From contig NC_081153.1 in the NCBI RefSeq assembly GCF_958295425.1, positions 3,560,888-3,624,887 on the forward strand: 64,000 bases of DNA. Direction: 5' to 3'. This document shows, piece after piece, positions 1 through 12,392 of the stretch (its first letter is position 1; every line of letters starts with the position of its first letter). The stretch comes from Solea solea (lineage: Eukaryota > Chordata > Actinopteri > Pleuronectiformes > Soleidae). The position numbers and the translations under genes are program-made. The notes under the pieces are model-generated. The model saw only the letters and a list, made by a program, of their open reading frames with translations. It did no database searches and had not been told where the DNA came from.

Positions 1-179
1 TGGATATACATATATATATAAATACACAAACCTTATTGTGACATTTTTGCATCTTGCACCTAGAAAATAGTAAAACTAAGCATTTACAAAAAATAAAAAC
101 CTGCTCTAAAAGCCAATCAAAACGAATACATTTTAAACATTTGATACCGGCGGTTGCCTGTAGGGTGCGCTCCTACGAT

Positions 180-323
180 TTTCCTTTTTTTTGGACACAG
201 GAAATACGTCACTTTTCTTTTTCCTCGCGGCTCCGGCTCCTGAAAGCACGAGTGTTCATCCTTTTCTCTCTTATCGGGAGACGCGGTGAATATATCGAAT
301 CCGGTGACAAAACACGGAGTAAA
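180..323 (+). promoter_or_regulatory. Probable eif3i 5'UTR / promoter with oligopyrimidine tract
   Basis: Pyrimidine-rich stretches occur here, including CCTTTTCTCTCTT at 260-272, about 60 bases before the eif3i ATG. Translation-factor mRNAs often begin with a C followed by a pyrimidine run (5'TOP), so this could be the transcription start. That role is inference; only the pyrimidine tract and its position are seen. Confidence 0.35.
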
Positions 324-3300
324 ATGGTATGTATATTACGTCGGAAACAAAACACGCCGCGACTTATGTTTCTCCGAACGATGGTTGCCGTGTTATTGAC
401 ACAGTTAGCAGCAGTTTAGCTAGCATGCCTGCCTCAGCTAACGTTAGCTTAGGTTTAAATGAAGTCAAAAGATGACATAAACGTTAGCTAGTAAGTAAAC
501 GGTTCCTGTGTATTGTCCTGTAATGAAAACGCTCGCGCTAGAGGAGACGTGCTGTCCACAGTTTCAAAACTGTATCTTTGTCTTTGTTTTGTTGTTGTCT
601 GAATTTGGTTGGGTCTGCTCTGACATGTTCATGTCCAATCCTCCCCACAGAAACCCATCCTGCTTCAGGGCCACGAGAGGTCCATCACCCAGATCAAGTA
701 CAACAGAGAAGGAGACCTGCTCTTCTCTGTAGCGAAGGACCCTGTAAGTTGAGCTCATGTTTACGGATTCCCAAACGGGTACTTGTATGCTAAGTGACGT
801 AGAGGGTATGCAAAGACGAAACAACACAGAAAACATGATTTGCAAACAGCCTGATTACATTTTTTAAACTGGCGTATGAATAGACATTCAGCAGAATTGT
901 AGTAGATTTCATTAGACTGTATTTGGTGAGAAATAATTGACTCTGAGAGATTTTATTTGATGTGTGTGAGGGTTTCAGGGGGCTTAAAGACGGCCACTTT
1001 TTTCCCAAGTGTGCTGAAGTAGGGGTACAGGACTGGAAAGTTTTGAAACCAATCTATGGAATTATATTTGTGTTAATACAACACTTTTCACAAAGAAAAA
1101 TTTAACAATTCAAAAATATTTGTTTGAAGATACACTCTGAATTTTGTTTGCTCTGACTCTTTTACGTTTGCGCTCCCTCATTTTTCTTTGAGCTGTGGTA
1201 ATCAATCTGTTATTTTCATGATTAATCGAGTAATCGTTTGGTCCATAAAATGTTAAATTTAAAAAAAAAATGTTGATCAGTGTTTGTCAAACCTGGACAT
1301 GATGATTTTCTCGAATGTCTTTTGTCCACAAACCAAAAATGATTGTGTTTTAATGATTTCTTTGTTATATGGAGCAGAGAAACAAAGAAATATTCATATT
1401 TAAGAAGCTGAAACAATCCAATTTTGTGAAAAAAGCTTCAAAGCTATTAATTTATTATCAAAATGGTTGACTAATAATCGTTTAATCGAGTAATTGTTTC
1501 AGCTCTAAATTAAATACATATATTTGAATGATTTAATTTGTGTGTTTTGAAAGTGTTTGAAAAATATTGACACAAGTTATACCACTGTTCTAGTATTTAC
1601 AAAGCGTTTGTGTGACCTTAATTATCTGCTCTCGTGTGTCCAACCACAGATAGCCAACGTGTGGTACTCTGTCAATGGTGAGAGGCTCGGCACCTACAAT
1701 GGACACACAGGAGCTGTGTGGTGTGTCGATTGTGACTGTATCCTTTTCAGGGAATTTCCATTCATATATTGTGTTTTTATGACACTATGTTTGGGGCAGT
1801 AAACGTGCAGCATGATTTATGTGCATTCATTTGTTATTTTCAATGGTGTCACGTGTCTCAGCTTTTTGGAATGCCACGAGCACTTTCAGCATGTCTTTTG
1901 ATACTTGGGACAAAGTAGAGCCGTGTTTTCACAGAGTGGAGCGGTTTGGTTCTGTACCGTACATTTTTTTTTTGCGTTTTTCTAGTCATCAAGACTAGAA
2001 AAGCTGTATATAAATACAGGCCACTGATTAACATCTCTGGTATTACTCGAGCATTTCACACTGTGTGTGAACCACCCCTTACTGTGAAATTGTGTACATC
2101 ATACATGTTTGGTTCCTTAACATGTCCACCCTCAGGGGACACAAAAAATGTATTGACAGGGTCGGCTGACAACAGCTGTCGACTGTGGGACTGCCAGACC
2201 GGTGGGTGAAAAACAAGTTGCAGACTTTGTTGTGTTTCGCACTCCATTTCAATTCTTTAAAATATTTTGAGATCCTACGTACACAAAAACAACTCTGCCT
2301 CTGTCCCACCATTGTGCTGCACAGGTAAACAGCTGGCCCTGCTAAACACCAGCTCTGCTGTTAGGACCTGTGGTTTCGACTTCAGCGGCAACATCATCAT
2401 GTTCTCCACAGATAAGCAGATGGGTTACCAGTGCTTTCTGAACTTCTTTGACCTGAGGGATCCACAGCAGATAGGTAGATATAAAATGTCACGTTTCTTG
2501 TGATATCTGTAATTAAGTTATATTTGTTCAGAGGGAGAGAGAGAGAGATCTGTGTTTTTAGCTTGTTAGAGTTAGCTCATTTGGTAAGTATGTGCCAATA
2601 GAGTAAAACAAGACTAAGCAAGGAATTTAAGACACCAAAGTCACAAGATAACACATTTTGGCTGATAGATGCAGGCTGCAGCGGATCAGAAGCTCATGTT
2701 GGAATTTTTCTCTATGGGCTTTGGTGTGGCGAGAGAGCAGTTTGTGGGGAAAAAAAAAAAAAACATTTATAACCCATTTCCAGATGACAACCAGCCATAC
2801 CTGACGGTACCTTGCAGCGAACATAAGATCACCAGTGCCGTGTGGGGACCTCTGGGAGAGTTTGTGATTGCTGGCCACGAGAATGGAGAGATCAACCAGT
2901 TCAGTGCCAAGGTAATGGAACATATTGAAATGCAATATAAAACTGGATTAGAGTGGCAACTAACGATTATTTTAATAATCGATTAATCTGTCGATTATTT
3001 TCTCAATTAATCGTTTGGTCTATAAAATATCAGAAAACCTGAAAAAATGTTGATTGGTGTTCGTCAAACCAAAATGATTGACTTTTAATGATTTCTGTGT
3101 TATCCAGAGCAAAGTAATGAAGAAAATATGCACATTTAAGAAGCTTTAACAATCAGAAATCTTGTTTTAATCATATACAAAAACCTTCTGACCGATTATC
3201 GATTATCAAAATAGTTGTCAATTAATTTAGTAATCGATTAATAATCGATTAATCGTTTCAGCTCTAAACTGGATATAGGTTTAGAAGATAGATGAGGACA

Positions 3301-6300
3301 ATAAATAACCTACCATGGAACAACACCCATGTCATTTGGCAGAAACAATAAATACTTAAAAATGTGCGATTGTATTCCAGTAATTGATGATATGAGTGAG
3401 GCATGTTACACGAAGGAATTGTTTGCTTTTGTTTACATTTGTTTTCCCTGCTGACGTTGATATTTCTGGACAGTCTGGAGAGGTTCTGAAGAAAGTCAAG
3501 GAGCACAGCAGGCAGATCAATGATATCCAGACATCAGTGGACCTGACGATGGTGGTCACTGCATCAAAGGACAACAGTGCCAAGGTAAGACGCACCTGTT
3601 TATTCCCCTGGCTTTTAAAGGCAGCCATAGAGTTTGACGGTGGCCATTTCAGTTGGCACATTCGTTCTTGTGTCTTTTTGGAATATTTACTCATTTCTGT
3701 CATATCTCTATATTGACTTTAACAGATTTCTGCAGGTTTTCAGTGTATTCCATTCTGTGTCAGTGTTTGTTCTGCTGACTTGTATGAAACTATTGATTAA
3801 CAGTGGGAGTAACGTTGCCGTCAGGCTCCTATCTTGGAGTCGTAGCAGTGCTTTTCTTTCTGCTGACATGTTGTTCACTAAAGTAGCTGAGGGGTCGGCA
3901 ACCAACTGTTAAACTTTAAAGGGGACATATTATGCAAAATCAACTTTTTAATAATTTTAATAGTTATATTTGGGACTCTGGAGGCCCTACCAGTGGCCAA
4001 AGTGTGGAAAAAGAATACTCCGTCCTTTTTTCGTGGTCCTCCTTAGTGTAAGTATAGGCGATAAAACATGCGATGTCGAATTCCCTGCGCATTGTGACGA
4101 CAGCATGCGCATTTCACCACGAATGTTGCCACCCCACAAGCAAGTTTACTTCGATAGCTCCACCTATAAAATGCGAGAGTGCAGGCGAGGAAGGAAGAGC
4201 GGTATTATGTCAACGCGGAGTGTGTGCTGTTGGTGGCTGCACAGTGGAGCACAGTGTTTTACACAAACTTCCAGCCTCAGGATTTTATATATGAAGCTAA
4301 TGTGCCGGAGAAAGTCAGCAAACATGTGTTCGCACCACTTCGCATCAGACTGCGGCCAGCGGTCGCCGTATTTAGTCAGCGACTGTATTTCACCGACGTA
4401 CAAACACACACATTTTTAAGAAGGTGATCAGCGGTGCTGTCCCTAAGTCTTTTTAACTGATTTACAGTTCGGCAGTTTTGGGCTTGATCCTTGTGTCGGA
4501 CGTCTCTTCCTGTGACGCCACTCTCGCTGTTTTCCGCGCACGCTGCCATGTTGATATTGTCAGAGAACTAGTGGAGGGAGGGGGAGAGGAATGGAGCGGA
4601 GGTAACAGGAGCTGAGTGAGCGCAGTAAAAAGGACGAATCAGAAACCCCCTTGAAGTGGGTGTGTGTTTGCCTATGTCTCATTTGCATATAAAGGGACCA
4701 CGCACAAAACCGAGCGTTCTGAAAGGGGCGGTTTTGGCAGTGTTATTGAACTGCTATGGAGCTTCATCCCTATGGTATTTTGACCAAAGCATGTCACAGA
4801 CATGTTCATTAGGACACCAGGGAACTATTTTAACTTGGGGAAATAGGGTATAATATGTCTCCTTTAAACACAGATTACCTGGCGTCCTTTTATTCTCCCC
4901 TTGGTTCTGTACTTATAACTGTGATGCATTAGTGTGCGGTGCTAGTAATATGCTACAGTCGAGGGTGTCGAGCCCAGCCCACAAAAAAGATTGTAGACCA
5001 CCAACACACTAATCTGTAAAACAGAGAGCACACGATGAATGTTACATTTGGTTTCCTAATGAATATAACCAACGTGCCTACCTTTTTATTTGCAAAAAAA
5101 AAAATGTAGTTGCACTTTAAAGATTTTTGGTCACATGTGCGTGCCAAAGTGGTTGCACTCTTGAGCCCTGCCTAATAACACCAGTCTCTGGCTTAAACTG
5201 TCGGGTGTCTTCCATTTTTTTCCCCCTCAAAGCTCTTTGACTCCGCCACTCTGGATCACATCAAGACTTTCAAGACGGAGCGACCCGTCAACTCCGCCGC
5301 CATCTCTCCAATCATGGATCATGTAAGACGAAACTCTTGCCTTAGGTGTCCCACAGCAGCGTAAAAGTGTTAATTCACCACTGACCTTTCGTACATGTTG
5401 ATGGTTTGTTGTGTAGGTGGTGATGGGAGGTGGACAGGAAGCCATGGAAGTCACCACAACCTCGACCAGGATCGGCAAGTTTGAGGCCAGGTGAGATTAA
5501 CTCTCCCCTCACAACTCTTCATTTTATTTACATCATCATATAATTTGAGGTTGATGGCACTCGGATATCTATTTTTATGTTCACAAATACAATAGTTGGA
5601 CACTATTTCTTCTTACATAAGACAATAGGGGCCTCCAGCCTGTTTTTATGCTCAGTTTTAGTGAATAAAAGATGACATTTAGGAGTCGCAAGACTAGAAA
5701 ATCCCTATTTCTGCTTTTTTATGTACTGGAAAATGAGTGGAAATGTAACACCAACAAAACATCATGTATCAACAGCTATTGGTGCTTTTTATTTGTCAAG
5801 TTGTGTCACATCCTCCTGTCATAACGTACTTTGGCACCATCTACTGCTTAATACTCCCTTTGCATTTTAATGGAAACCTAGCCAGTAACACCTTTTTGTA
5901 TCGTGAACTTAAATCTAAACAAAGTACAACAAATAAGCATTATACAAAAATGTGGTTGTTATGTTTATGCTGATTTTCACAAGTTGCCAGTTCAATAGTT
6001 GCTTTGCTCATGCTACATGTGTTATGTTTGTAGCGCATGCATACAAACACGTAAATGTCATGGCTGATGATTGCTGATTGGCTGATTCACTTGGCGTTCT
6101 TCCCCAATCTTCAGGTTCTTCCACGCTGCTTATGAAGAGGAGTTCGGCAGGGTCAAAGGGCATTTTGGCCCCATTAACTGTGTGGCGTTCCACCCTGACG
6201 GCAAAAGGTAAGAAAGGGAACCTCTGCTTCTGAAATGCACAGCTGTAAAACGCATAGCTGTCCTCTCACGCTAATCGCTTCGTGTTTCTCCTCTTGTGCT

Positions 6301-6394
6301 CGTCGTTTACAGTTACAGCAGTGGAGGAGAAGACGGATATACGAGGATTCATTACTTTGACCCACAGTACTTTGACTTTGAGCTGGAGGCATAA
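324..6394 (+). CDS. eif3i: Eukaryotic translation initiation factor 3 subunit I, 11 coding exons
   Basis: Cytoplasmic WD40 beta-propeller subunit of eIF3, the complex that loads mRNA and initiator tRNA on the 40S ribosome (also known as TRIP-1). Coding exons by splice signals and reading frame: 324-326, 651-743, 1650-1737, 2136-2201, 2325-2474, 2784-2911, 3474-3584, 5233-5322, 5417-5490, 6115-6207, 6313-6394. They join in frame to 325 aa, the same length as human EIF3I. Visible landmarks are the first WD repeat ([15 protein letters not shown]), [50 protein letters not shown] and the C-terminus [12 protein letters not shown]. All introns begin GT and end AG. The first coding exon contributes only the ATG. 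Introns carry hAT-like and TTAA-flanked repeats. It converges on hdac1. No canonical AATAAA is visible after the stop. Identification is very secure. Confidence 0.97.
1190..1507 (+). mobile_element. hAT-like MITE, decayed copy in eif3i intron 2
   Basis: About 318 bases that align by eye, same orientation, with the better-kept copy at 2949-3266. Shared blocks include ATTAATCGAGTAATCGTTTG, the TGTTGAT..TGTTTGTCAAACC block, TTTAATGATTTCT, TTTAAGAAGCT and the right end GTTTCAGCTCTA. The left inverted repeat is worn and no target duplication is left. It has no coding capacity. Confidence 0.7.
2949..3266 (+). mobile_element. hAT-like MITE with 8-bp target duplication in eif3i intron 6
   Basis: A 318-bp non-coding element rich in ATTAATCGATT motifs. 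The left end TAGAGTGGCAACTAACGATT is an imperfect inverted repeat of the right end (reverse complement TAGAGCTGAAACGATTAATC). The 8-mer AACTGGAT occurs directly on both sides (2941-2948 and 3267-3274). An 8-bp duplication with a TAGAG end is the hAT superfamily signature. It lies wholly inside intron 6. Confidence 0.82.
3920..4863 (+). mobile_element. TTAA-flanked inverted-repeat element, copy 1 (eif3i intron 7)
   Basis: 944 bp bounded by TTAA on each side (3916-3919, 4864-4867), with terminal inverted repeats AGGGGACATATTATGC / AGGAGACATATTATAC. A second copy lies in the opposite orientation at 13382-14369, which gives the limits independently. TTAA duplication is typical of piggyBac-type transposition, but the ends lack the usual CCC start, so the superfamily is uncertain. 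Broken frames inside encode a THAP-like zinc-finger trace (see findings). No transposase is recognisable. Confidence 0.8.
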
Positions 6395-7844
6395 ACTGGC
6401 AGGCTAGTCAACCCCTGCAGGTTCAACCAATACCCATCATGAAGAAAGAAAGAGAGAGTTATGGACCAGAGTCACAGATTACTTTAAATTGAAGGAAAAA
6501 AGGTCACAATAGGTTAAGTGTGGTGTTTTTTCAAAAATATTTTGTACCTTGGATCTGCAAAGATGGCGTGACTGGACTTAAAGCCATACTCCCTGATTCT
6601 ACTGTTAAAACAACATTTGAGTTAACCCTGTTGTGAGCCATTCCACCATGAACCACCATAAACTACTACTACTTATCCAAGTTGTGTCTCATCTATGTAA
6701 CTCATTGACAACCTAATGGAAAAGTTCTGTGAGCAGCTTAAGGTGTTCAGAATTAGTGACCTAGGGGTGAGACTACAGGATTCTTCTCAACCCTTTTTCA
6801 AATCAGTGAAATACTATGGCTTTTGTGGATTATAGGATGTAATTTTTTAGGTTGTGAAAAGCGTTCTAAGGCTAGTTTGTCTGTAGAAACATGGCAGCCT
6901 CCAAAAGCGAGGTCCTTGCGTAAAGTACATACAAAGCTTATTTTCTTTCAAACATAGTGGCACATTATATTCAACATCTACCAATTAACCCTTCAACACC
7001 CTAAAAAAAAAACAACTGTCCAGACGTAAGGTTCTTTATATCTTTTATAACAAAGTTATGATAATGCACATTTCACAAGGATAAAACTCCAAACAACCAT
7101 GTTTAGAGCCTTTTAACCAGCTCACTCCACATTTACGAATAACGGTACAAAATATTTAAAACCGGTCACTCACAACCCTCTGTAAAGGTTCACACTCATT
7201 CTCGCGCTAGCAAACAAAACAGTCTTCATGGGAAACTGGGTTAAAGAGACAGACCAAAACAAACATTCCGATAAGAGACCAGGGATTGACTGCAAAGGGA
7301 AAATAATTATGTAGAGAGGGGAGGTGATTTTCTAAACATGCATTCAAGGGCAAATTAACAAAGGAAGCCAAACATCAGTTTGCCAAATGCTGGTTATTCC
7401 AACAGTACCATAAATAGATGTTTAAAAACTAACAAAGTCTTTTTTTTCTTGGATGTAAGCAGTAGACTAGTGAACTCATCTACATAGCTGCGGGGACGGA
7501 AGCATGGGTCCCGCATGATGGGAACAGTAACACTCGGGTTGGTTTTCTTCATATCACAGCAGACCTGGTTCACACGGTGGCTGGAAAAGATCCATGACAT
7601 TTGTGAGTGTGTGTGTGTGGGGAGTTTCACACTTTCTGGTGAACACCCACACAACTAGTGCTTTGCTTTGAAACAAATGCAAGTACAGTACAATGTGAAC
7701 CAGGTTTGCCTACAGGGACACATGATAAAACTGGAAATACAACAAGGTCCTACTGCCAAAGGAGGAGACAATAGAAAAGTACAGGAATACGGATGTTGGG
7801 GGACAAGATTACAACCACAACTTCCATCCTTCCTGTGCTGGATT
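6395..7844. other. eif3i-hdac1 intergenic stretch (both 3'UTRs)
   Basis: 1.45 kb between two converging stop codons, expected to hold both 3'UTRs. I see no open frame worth calling and no AATAAA or ATTAAA on either strand in a convincing place. A TTAACCCTTCAACACC block at about 6985 resembles the end of the piggyBac-like MITE found at 59788-60242 and may be a solo remnant. Confidence 0.5.
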
Positions 7845-10800
7845 TCAGGTCTTCACCTCTTCTTTTGGTCTGAAACAAAAAAATCAGTCATTAAATTATC
7901 TAAAAAAACAAACAAAGGTGACTTCTTGCAAATCTTAAACACCCAGGTCTTCAAATAAGCTATCCTATTTCTGAAATTTAAATATGCCTTCATTTAACTC
8001 AACATTGCAACCGGTCGTTTGTTGATATTAGCAGAATCCATTCTTATGCAAACTTCAGCAACTCGTTTGTTGCTAAGTCAACCCACTCATATTTACCCGA
8101 GACATACAGGAGCACGGCTGATGTCACATCTTTTAGATTCCATTTAAGCTTTCTCAGTTGAGTCACATAGTTCTGACTGCTTGAAATGAGCGAAGCCATT
8201 GTTTCTTTCTTTTCGTAATTAAACGTGTCAAAATGGGTGCAGTGAAAACTACACACACCATCTAACTTAAAACATGACTGTCTACAAACTAATATGCTGT
8301 GACATTAGACTGAAAATGCAAATATGTCTTACCCTGATGTGTCCATCTTCTCTTCCTCCTTCTCCTCCTCTTTCACTTCTGAGAAGCAAAGCAACCAAAC
8401 AGTATTATTTTTATATATATACACACACACACACACACAGTTTGTCTCCAAATATATCGTCGTTTGAAAAGGGATACCTTTCTTTTCCTCTCCTTCCTTC
8501 TCTTCTTCCTTTTTCACTCGTTTGGCCTTCTTGTGGTTGGCTGCGTTCCTGCGGCCTCCTCCCTGCCCCTCTGCCTCGTCCTCAGAGTCGGAGAATTCCT
8601 CCTCGCAGGCTATCCTCTTGTCGTGGGCACGGACTGAAAGCGGTTGACAGACGTAAACCATCAACAACCCCTAATCACATCATGAAGACCTGAAACTAGC
8701 GAGCGAAACCATCAACTCCTCAGGAAATGTTTACCGACATTATAAATCGAGAAGCAGGTAAGGCTGTCACTTTTTTTACCTTAAAATTTGGGTTATCTGT
8801 TTGAAACTGGGGGAAAGTTCAAACTCCATCTGTGTTCAAAAGATACAGCCTAGAAGCCAATCCCACCTGCAGCTTGGCCTCTGAAGTTAGATTGTGACGT
8901 TATGTTAAGTACTGCGTGAACAATTAAGACAGCACAGCATCTGAATATTCAAACATTTCTTTTTGCAACCAGTGGTGCAAATGCTACATCTGGCTTAACC
9001 TTTCAAACCAGGGCTCTATTATTTTTTTATGTGCAGTCTGTGGCTCAAACTTGACCACTGTGTATTGACCAGAATCTATGCCTAAACTGTGGATGTCACC
9101 TACTAGAGACACGTTTGTCGGGGTCCTCCTCGTCCTCTTCTCCGCTGTCTGGATGGGGGGCGTCCTCTGGGATCGCATGCATCTGTACACCAGGGGCGTG
9201 AGGCAGCATACGCAGGTTTTCAAACAGCCGCTGCTTGATCTTCTCCAGGTATTCGTTGGTGTTCTGGTTGGTCATGTTGGACGGGCTGATGTGCAGTTTG
9301 AAGTCGGGCCCAAAGTATTCAAAGTAGTCATTGTAAGGCAGCTCGTTGGGGATGGAGCTGTCCAAGGCGACAGACGTTTCATATGTCCAGCACCGGGCCA
9401 CATTGCGGATGGTGTAGCCGCCACCGCCCAGCATCAGCAGAGGCAGGTTGAAACTTTTGACGTACTCGACACATTTGGCATGGCCTAGGAAAGTCAACAT
9501 AGCAGCATATTTAATTACCAATTATTTGGGCTTCAGTCTGAGTCTAAGATGATGTTATTTGTGTTATATACCTTTGATGGTGAGGTTGAAGCAGCCGAGT
9601 CTGTCTCCAGAAAGAGAATCAGCACCACACTGGAGGACCACAGCACTTGGCTGGTACATCTCCATGACTTTAGCTATGATCTAAACCACACACACACATT
9701 CAAATTCTTGTTCAAAAAAGAGGGCAATTACAGTAATTAAATAGTTAGAAGTTAAAAACACAAAAAAAATAACATTTACTGGTTTGAAGATGGCTTCATA
9801 GGACTCGTCATCAATACCATCTCTGAGTGGGTAGTTTACTGCGTAGTATTTGCCCTTTCCTGCGCCAATGTCCTGCAAACATTGGACACGTCACTGAATT
9901 GCAGTCCACATATTCACAAGTAATGACAACTGGATGTCACAAGAACAATTAACTAACTAACCCTCAGGTCTCCAGTGCCAGGGAAGTACTCTCCATATTT
10001 GTGGAATGAGACAGTCATGACTCTGTCTGTGGTGTAGAACGCCTCCTCCACCCCATCACCATGATGGATGTCAATGTCGACGTATAGCACTCTCTGGTGG
10101 TACCTAAACATAATGGAAAATTGCATATGAAGACAGATTCAAGGTCTACCCGTGACATATGACGAAGAATGAAAGTTTTGAATATACGTATGTAAACTGT
10201 AACACGACATAATAGTGTGATTTTGATTTCTAGGCTTACTTGAGCAGCTCAAGGATGGCCAGGACAATGTCATTGACGTAGCAGAAACCAGAGGCCTCAG
10301 ACTTCTTGGCGTGATGGAGTCCACCGGCCCAGTTGATGGCGATATCCGTCTGCTGCTTGTTCAGTTTCACTGCTCCAGCTGTCAGAAGCAATATACAAAT
10401 ATGATGTGTAATTCAATTAAGTTTGACGTGTTCCAACTGAAATAGGTTTCTCCCTTAGGTGTCGATTCTGTAATGTTATTCTACGTGTGGCTGGAACGAC
10501 GTACCGACAGAGCCACCTGTTGACAGCTGACAAAACTCAAACAGGCCATCAAACACTGGGCAGTCCTCTCCGACATTGACTGTGAGGGAAAGAACACAAA
10601 AGAAAGATTTGAAATATCTGGACAGTAAGAACACTTTGGCTGTTCTCTGTTGCAGACAAAGTGCACACTCACATCTTTGCATCTGTTTGCTGTACTCGGA
10701 CATGTTGTCCGGTCGGATCGACCTCAGGAACTTAATGTAGTCGTCGCTGTGGTATTTTGTCATCTCTTCACCACTGGCTTTGTGTGGCCGCTGCAGAAAG

Positions 10801-12392
10801 TGAGAAAGAGAAGATTGTCATTTCTTGACTAAACATAATGGAGGAATCTGTCTCCGCTTTGTCAACTGTAGAACCCTCATGGTTGCAGTAGTTTGATAAT
10901 ATGCAAACCTCATATCCAAATGCATGAGCACCTGTCGGTGTGAATTTCCATAGCTATTATTAATAACTTTTGAAACAGTCCAATAATTCAACACCGTTTC
11001 TTGTTCTTAAATGATAGATCGGTGAGCAAGCTTACATGATAATATATATCAAAACAAAAAAGCATTTCCATTTACTCTTTTAATACCACCTTCAGCCAAA
11101 TCATTCAAACCAAAGCATGCCAGCAAAGCACGTCTCTAGAAGTTCTTCATGATCAAAGACAAATAAAGCATCACCTTGCAAAGCTGGATAATGACATGGA
11201 ACCATTTTGCATATTCATTTCTCATTGTAATTTAAGGGAATTACATGGTTACTAGTTGCAACACATACATTGATATTGGACGTCCCACCTTTTAAATAAT
11301 ATTACTAATTTTTGAAAATCCACAGAGGAAAAAAAAAAGTGTTTGTAAGGAATGGCCTAACTCACATAGATCTCCATTTTCCTGTAAAGTCCGTAGTTGA
11401 GAAGCAGGTTGTGAGTCATACGGATCCTGTGGGGTTTCATGGGATGGCCCTGTCCATAGTAATAGTTCCCCACATCACCTTGGAGGAAAGAAAAGATGCC
11501 AAAATTGGCACAATGCATTACACGCTGCCAACAATATACTCTCTCATGATGCATTAGGCCTCTCGTGATGTTGAAGTTACACTCCTGCCCTGATTTATCT
11601 GTAAAATGTTGATGAATCAAGTAAATGAATTGAATTGACCAAAACTCAATTTCTCTTGAATCCAAATCATCAACCGACTTCCTCGTTGATTACTTCCACA
11701 GTATTATCAAGTTATAACAATCGAAATTACTTACTATTGATAACCTGTCATTTTGACAGCATGGATAGATGCGTGTGCGTTCATAAAAATAAAAAAAAAT
11801 CATCGTCCTTCATTTGGACACCTAATTATTTGGCATCTTTCGGCATTCCGGACTTGCAAAATGTCACGTCAACTGCCAACAATGATTGACAGACGAGGTG
11901 TCGCTGGATGATCTTGCTGGAAAACACAACATCAGTCCCCTCTTCTTGGAAGTTGTTAGCAAGTTGGGGGACACTGGTGATGACAACATGACAACGTTTA
12001 TGGCCGCAGAATGACCACATTAGCCGCATACGCGCGATACGCTGTGCAATAGCCTGGTTAACTGGAACAACGCGGTCAGTGCAGTAATTACGTTACTGCA
12101 CATTTAAGGAAGCACGGGTGCTGCACTCAGTTACAGGCTAAGTGCTAGCGAGCTTAGCATACCCGTGAAGCTAAAGTAGGCTACGTGACCAATCAGGCAA
12201 GCTAGCGCTAGCACGCTCCCCCGGTTAGCTAGTTTGATGGTGCGTCACTTAATTATTAGCACAGACTTGTCCTCAGATATTAACACGCCTCCGACACGTC
12301 TACGATCACCACAGCAGCATAAATGCACAAAGTGGGTATTTACCATCGTAGTAATAGCAAACTTTTTTCTTTGTTCCTTGAGCCAGCGCCAT
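7845..12392 (-). CDS. hdac1: Histone deacetylase 1, 12 coding exons
   Basis: Nuclear zinc-dependent class I lysine deacetylase, the catalytic subunit of the Sin3, NuRD and CoREST corepressor complexes. Coding exons in gene order (high to low): 12392-12344, 11478-11366, 10790-10673, 10579-10505, 10378-10240, 10103-9962, 9872-9780, 9680-9572, 9484-9104, 8633-8478, 8378-8333, 7869-7845. They join in frame to 481 aa (human 482). Catalytic elements are all present: LHHAKK (His140/141), DIDIHHGDG (Asp176, His178), [11 protein letters not shown] (Asp264) and GGGGYTIRN (Tyr303). The tail carries [11 protein letters not shown], a lysine/glutamate-rich stretch and ends [15 protein letters not shown] after DPDKR(V)SI distinguishes HDAC1 from HDAC2 and matches fish Hdac1. 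All borders are GT/AG. Identification is secure. Confidence 0.97.
8412..8440. repeat. TA/CA microsatellite in hdac1 intron 10
   Basis: Short TATATATA run passing into a CA run within the intron between hdac1 coding exons 10 and 11. It does not overlap the exons. Confidence 0.9.

Noticed and set aside
54..419. 121-codon frame spanning the eif3i start
   Set aside because: It crosses the eif3i 5'UTR and exon 1 in another frame and shows no protein-like pattern.
8274..8693. 139-codon plus-strand frame rich in Ser/Pro/Leu
   Set aside because: Antisense of hdac1 exons 10-11 and intron with a CA repeat.
9078..9488. 136-codon plus-strand frame
   Set aside because: Exact antisense of the large hdac1 exon 9; no homology of its own.
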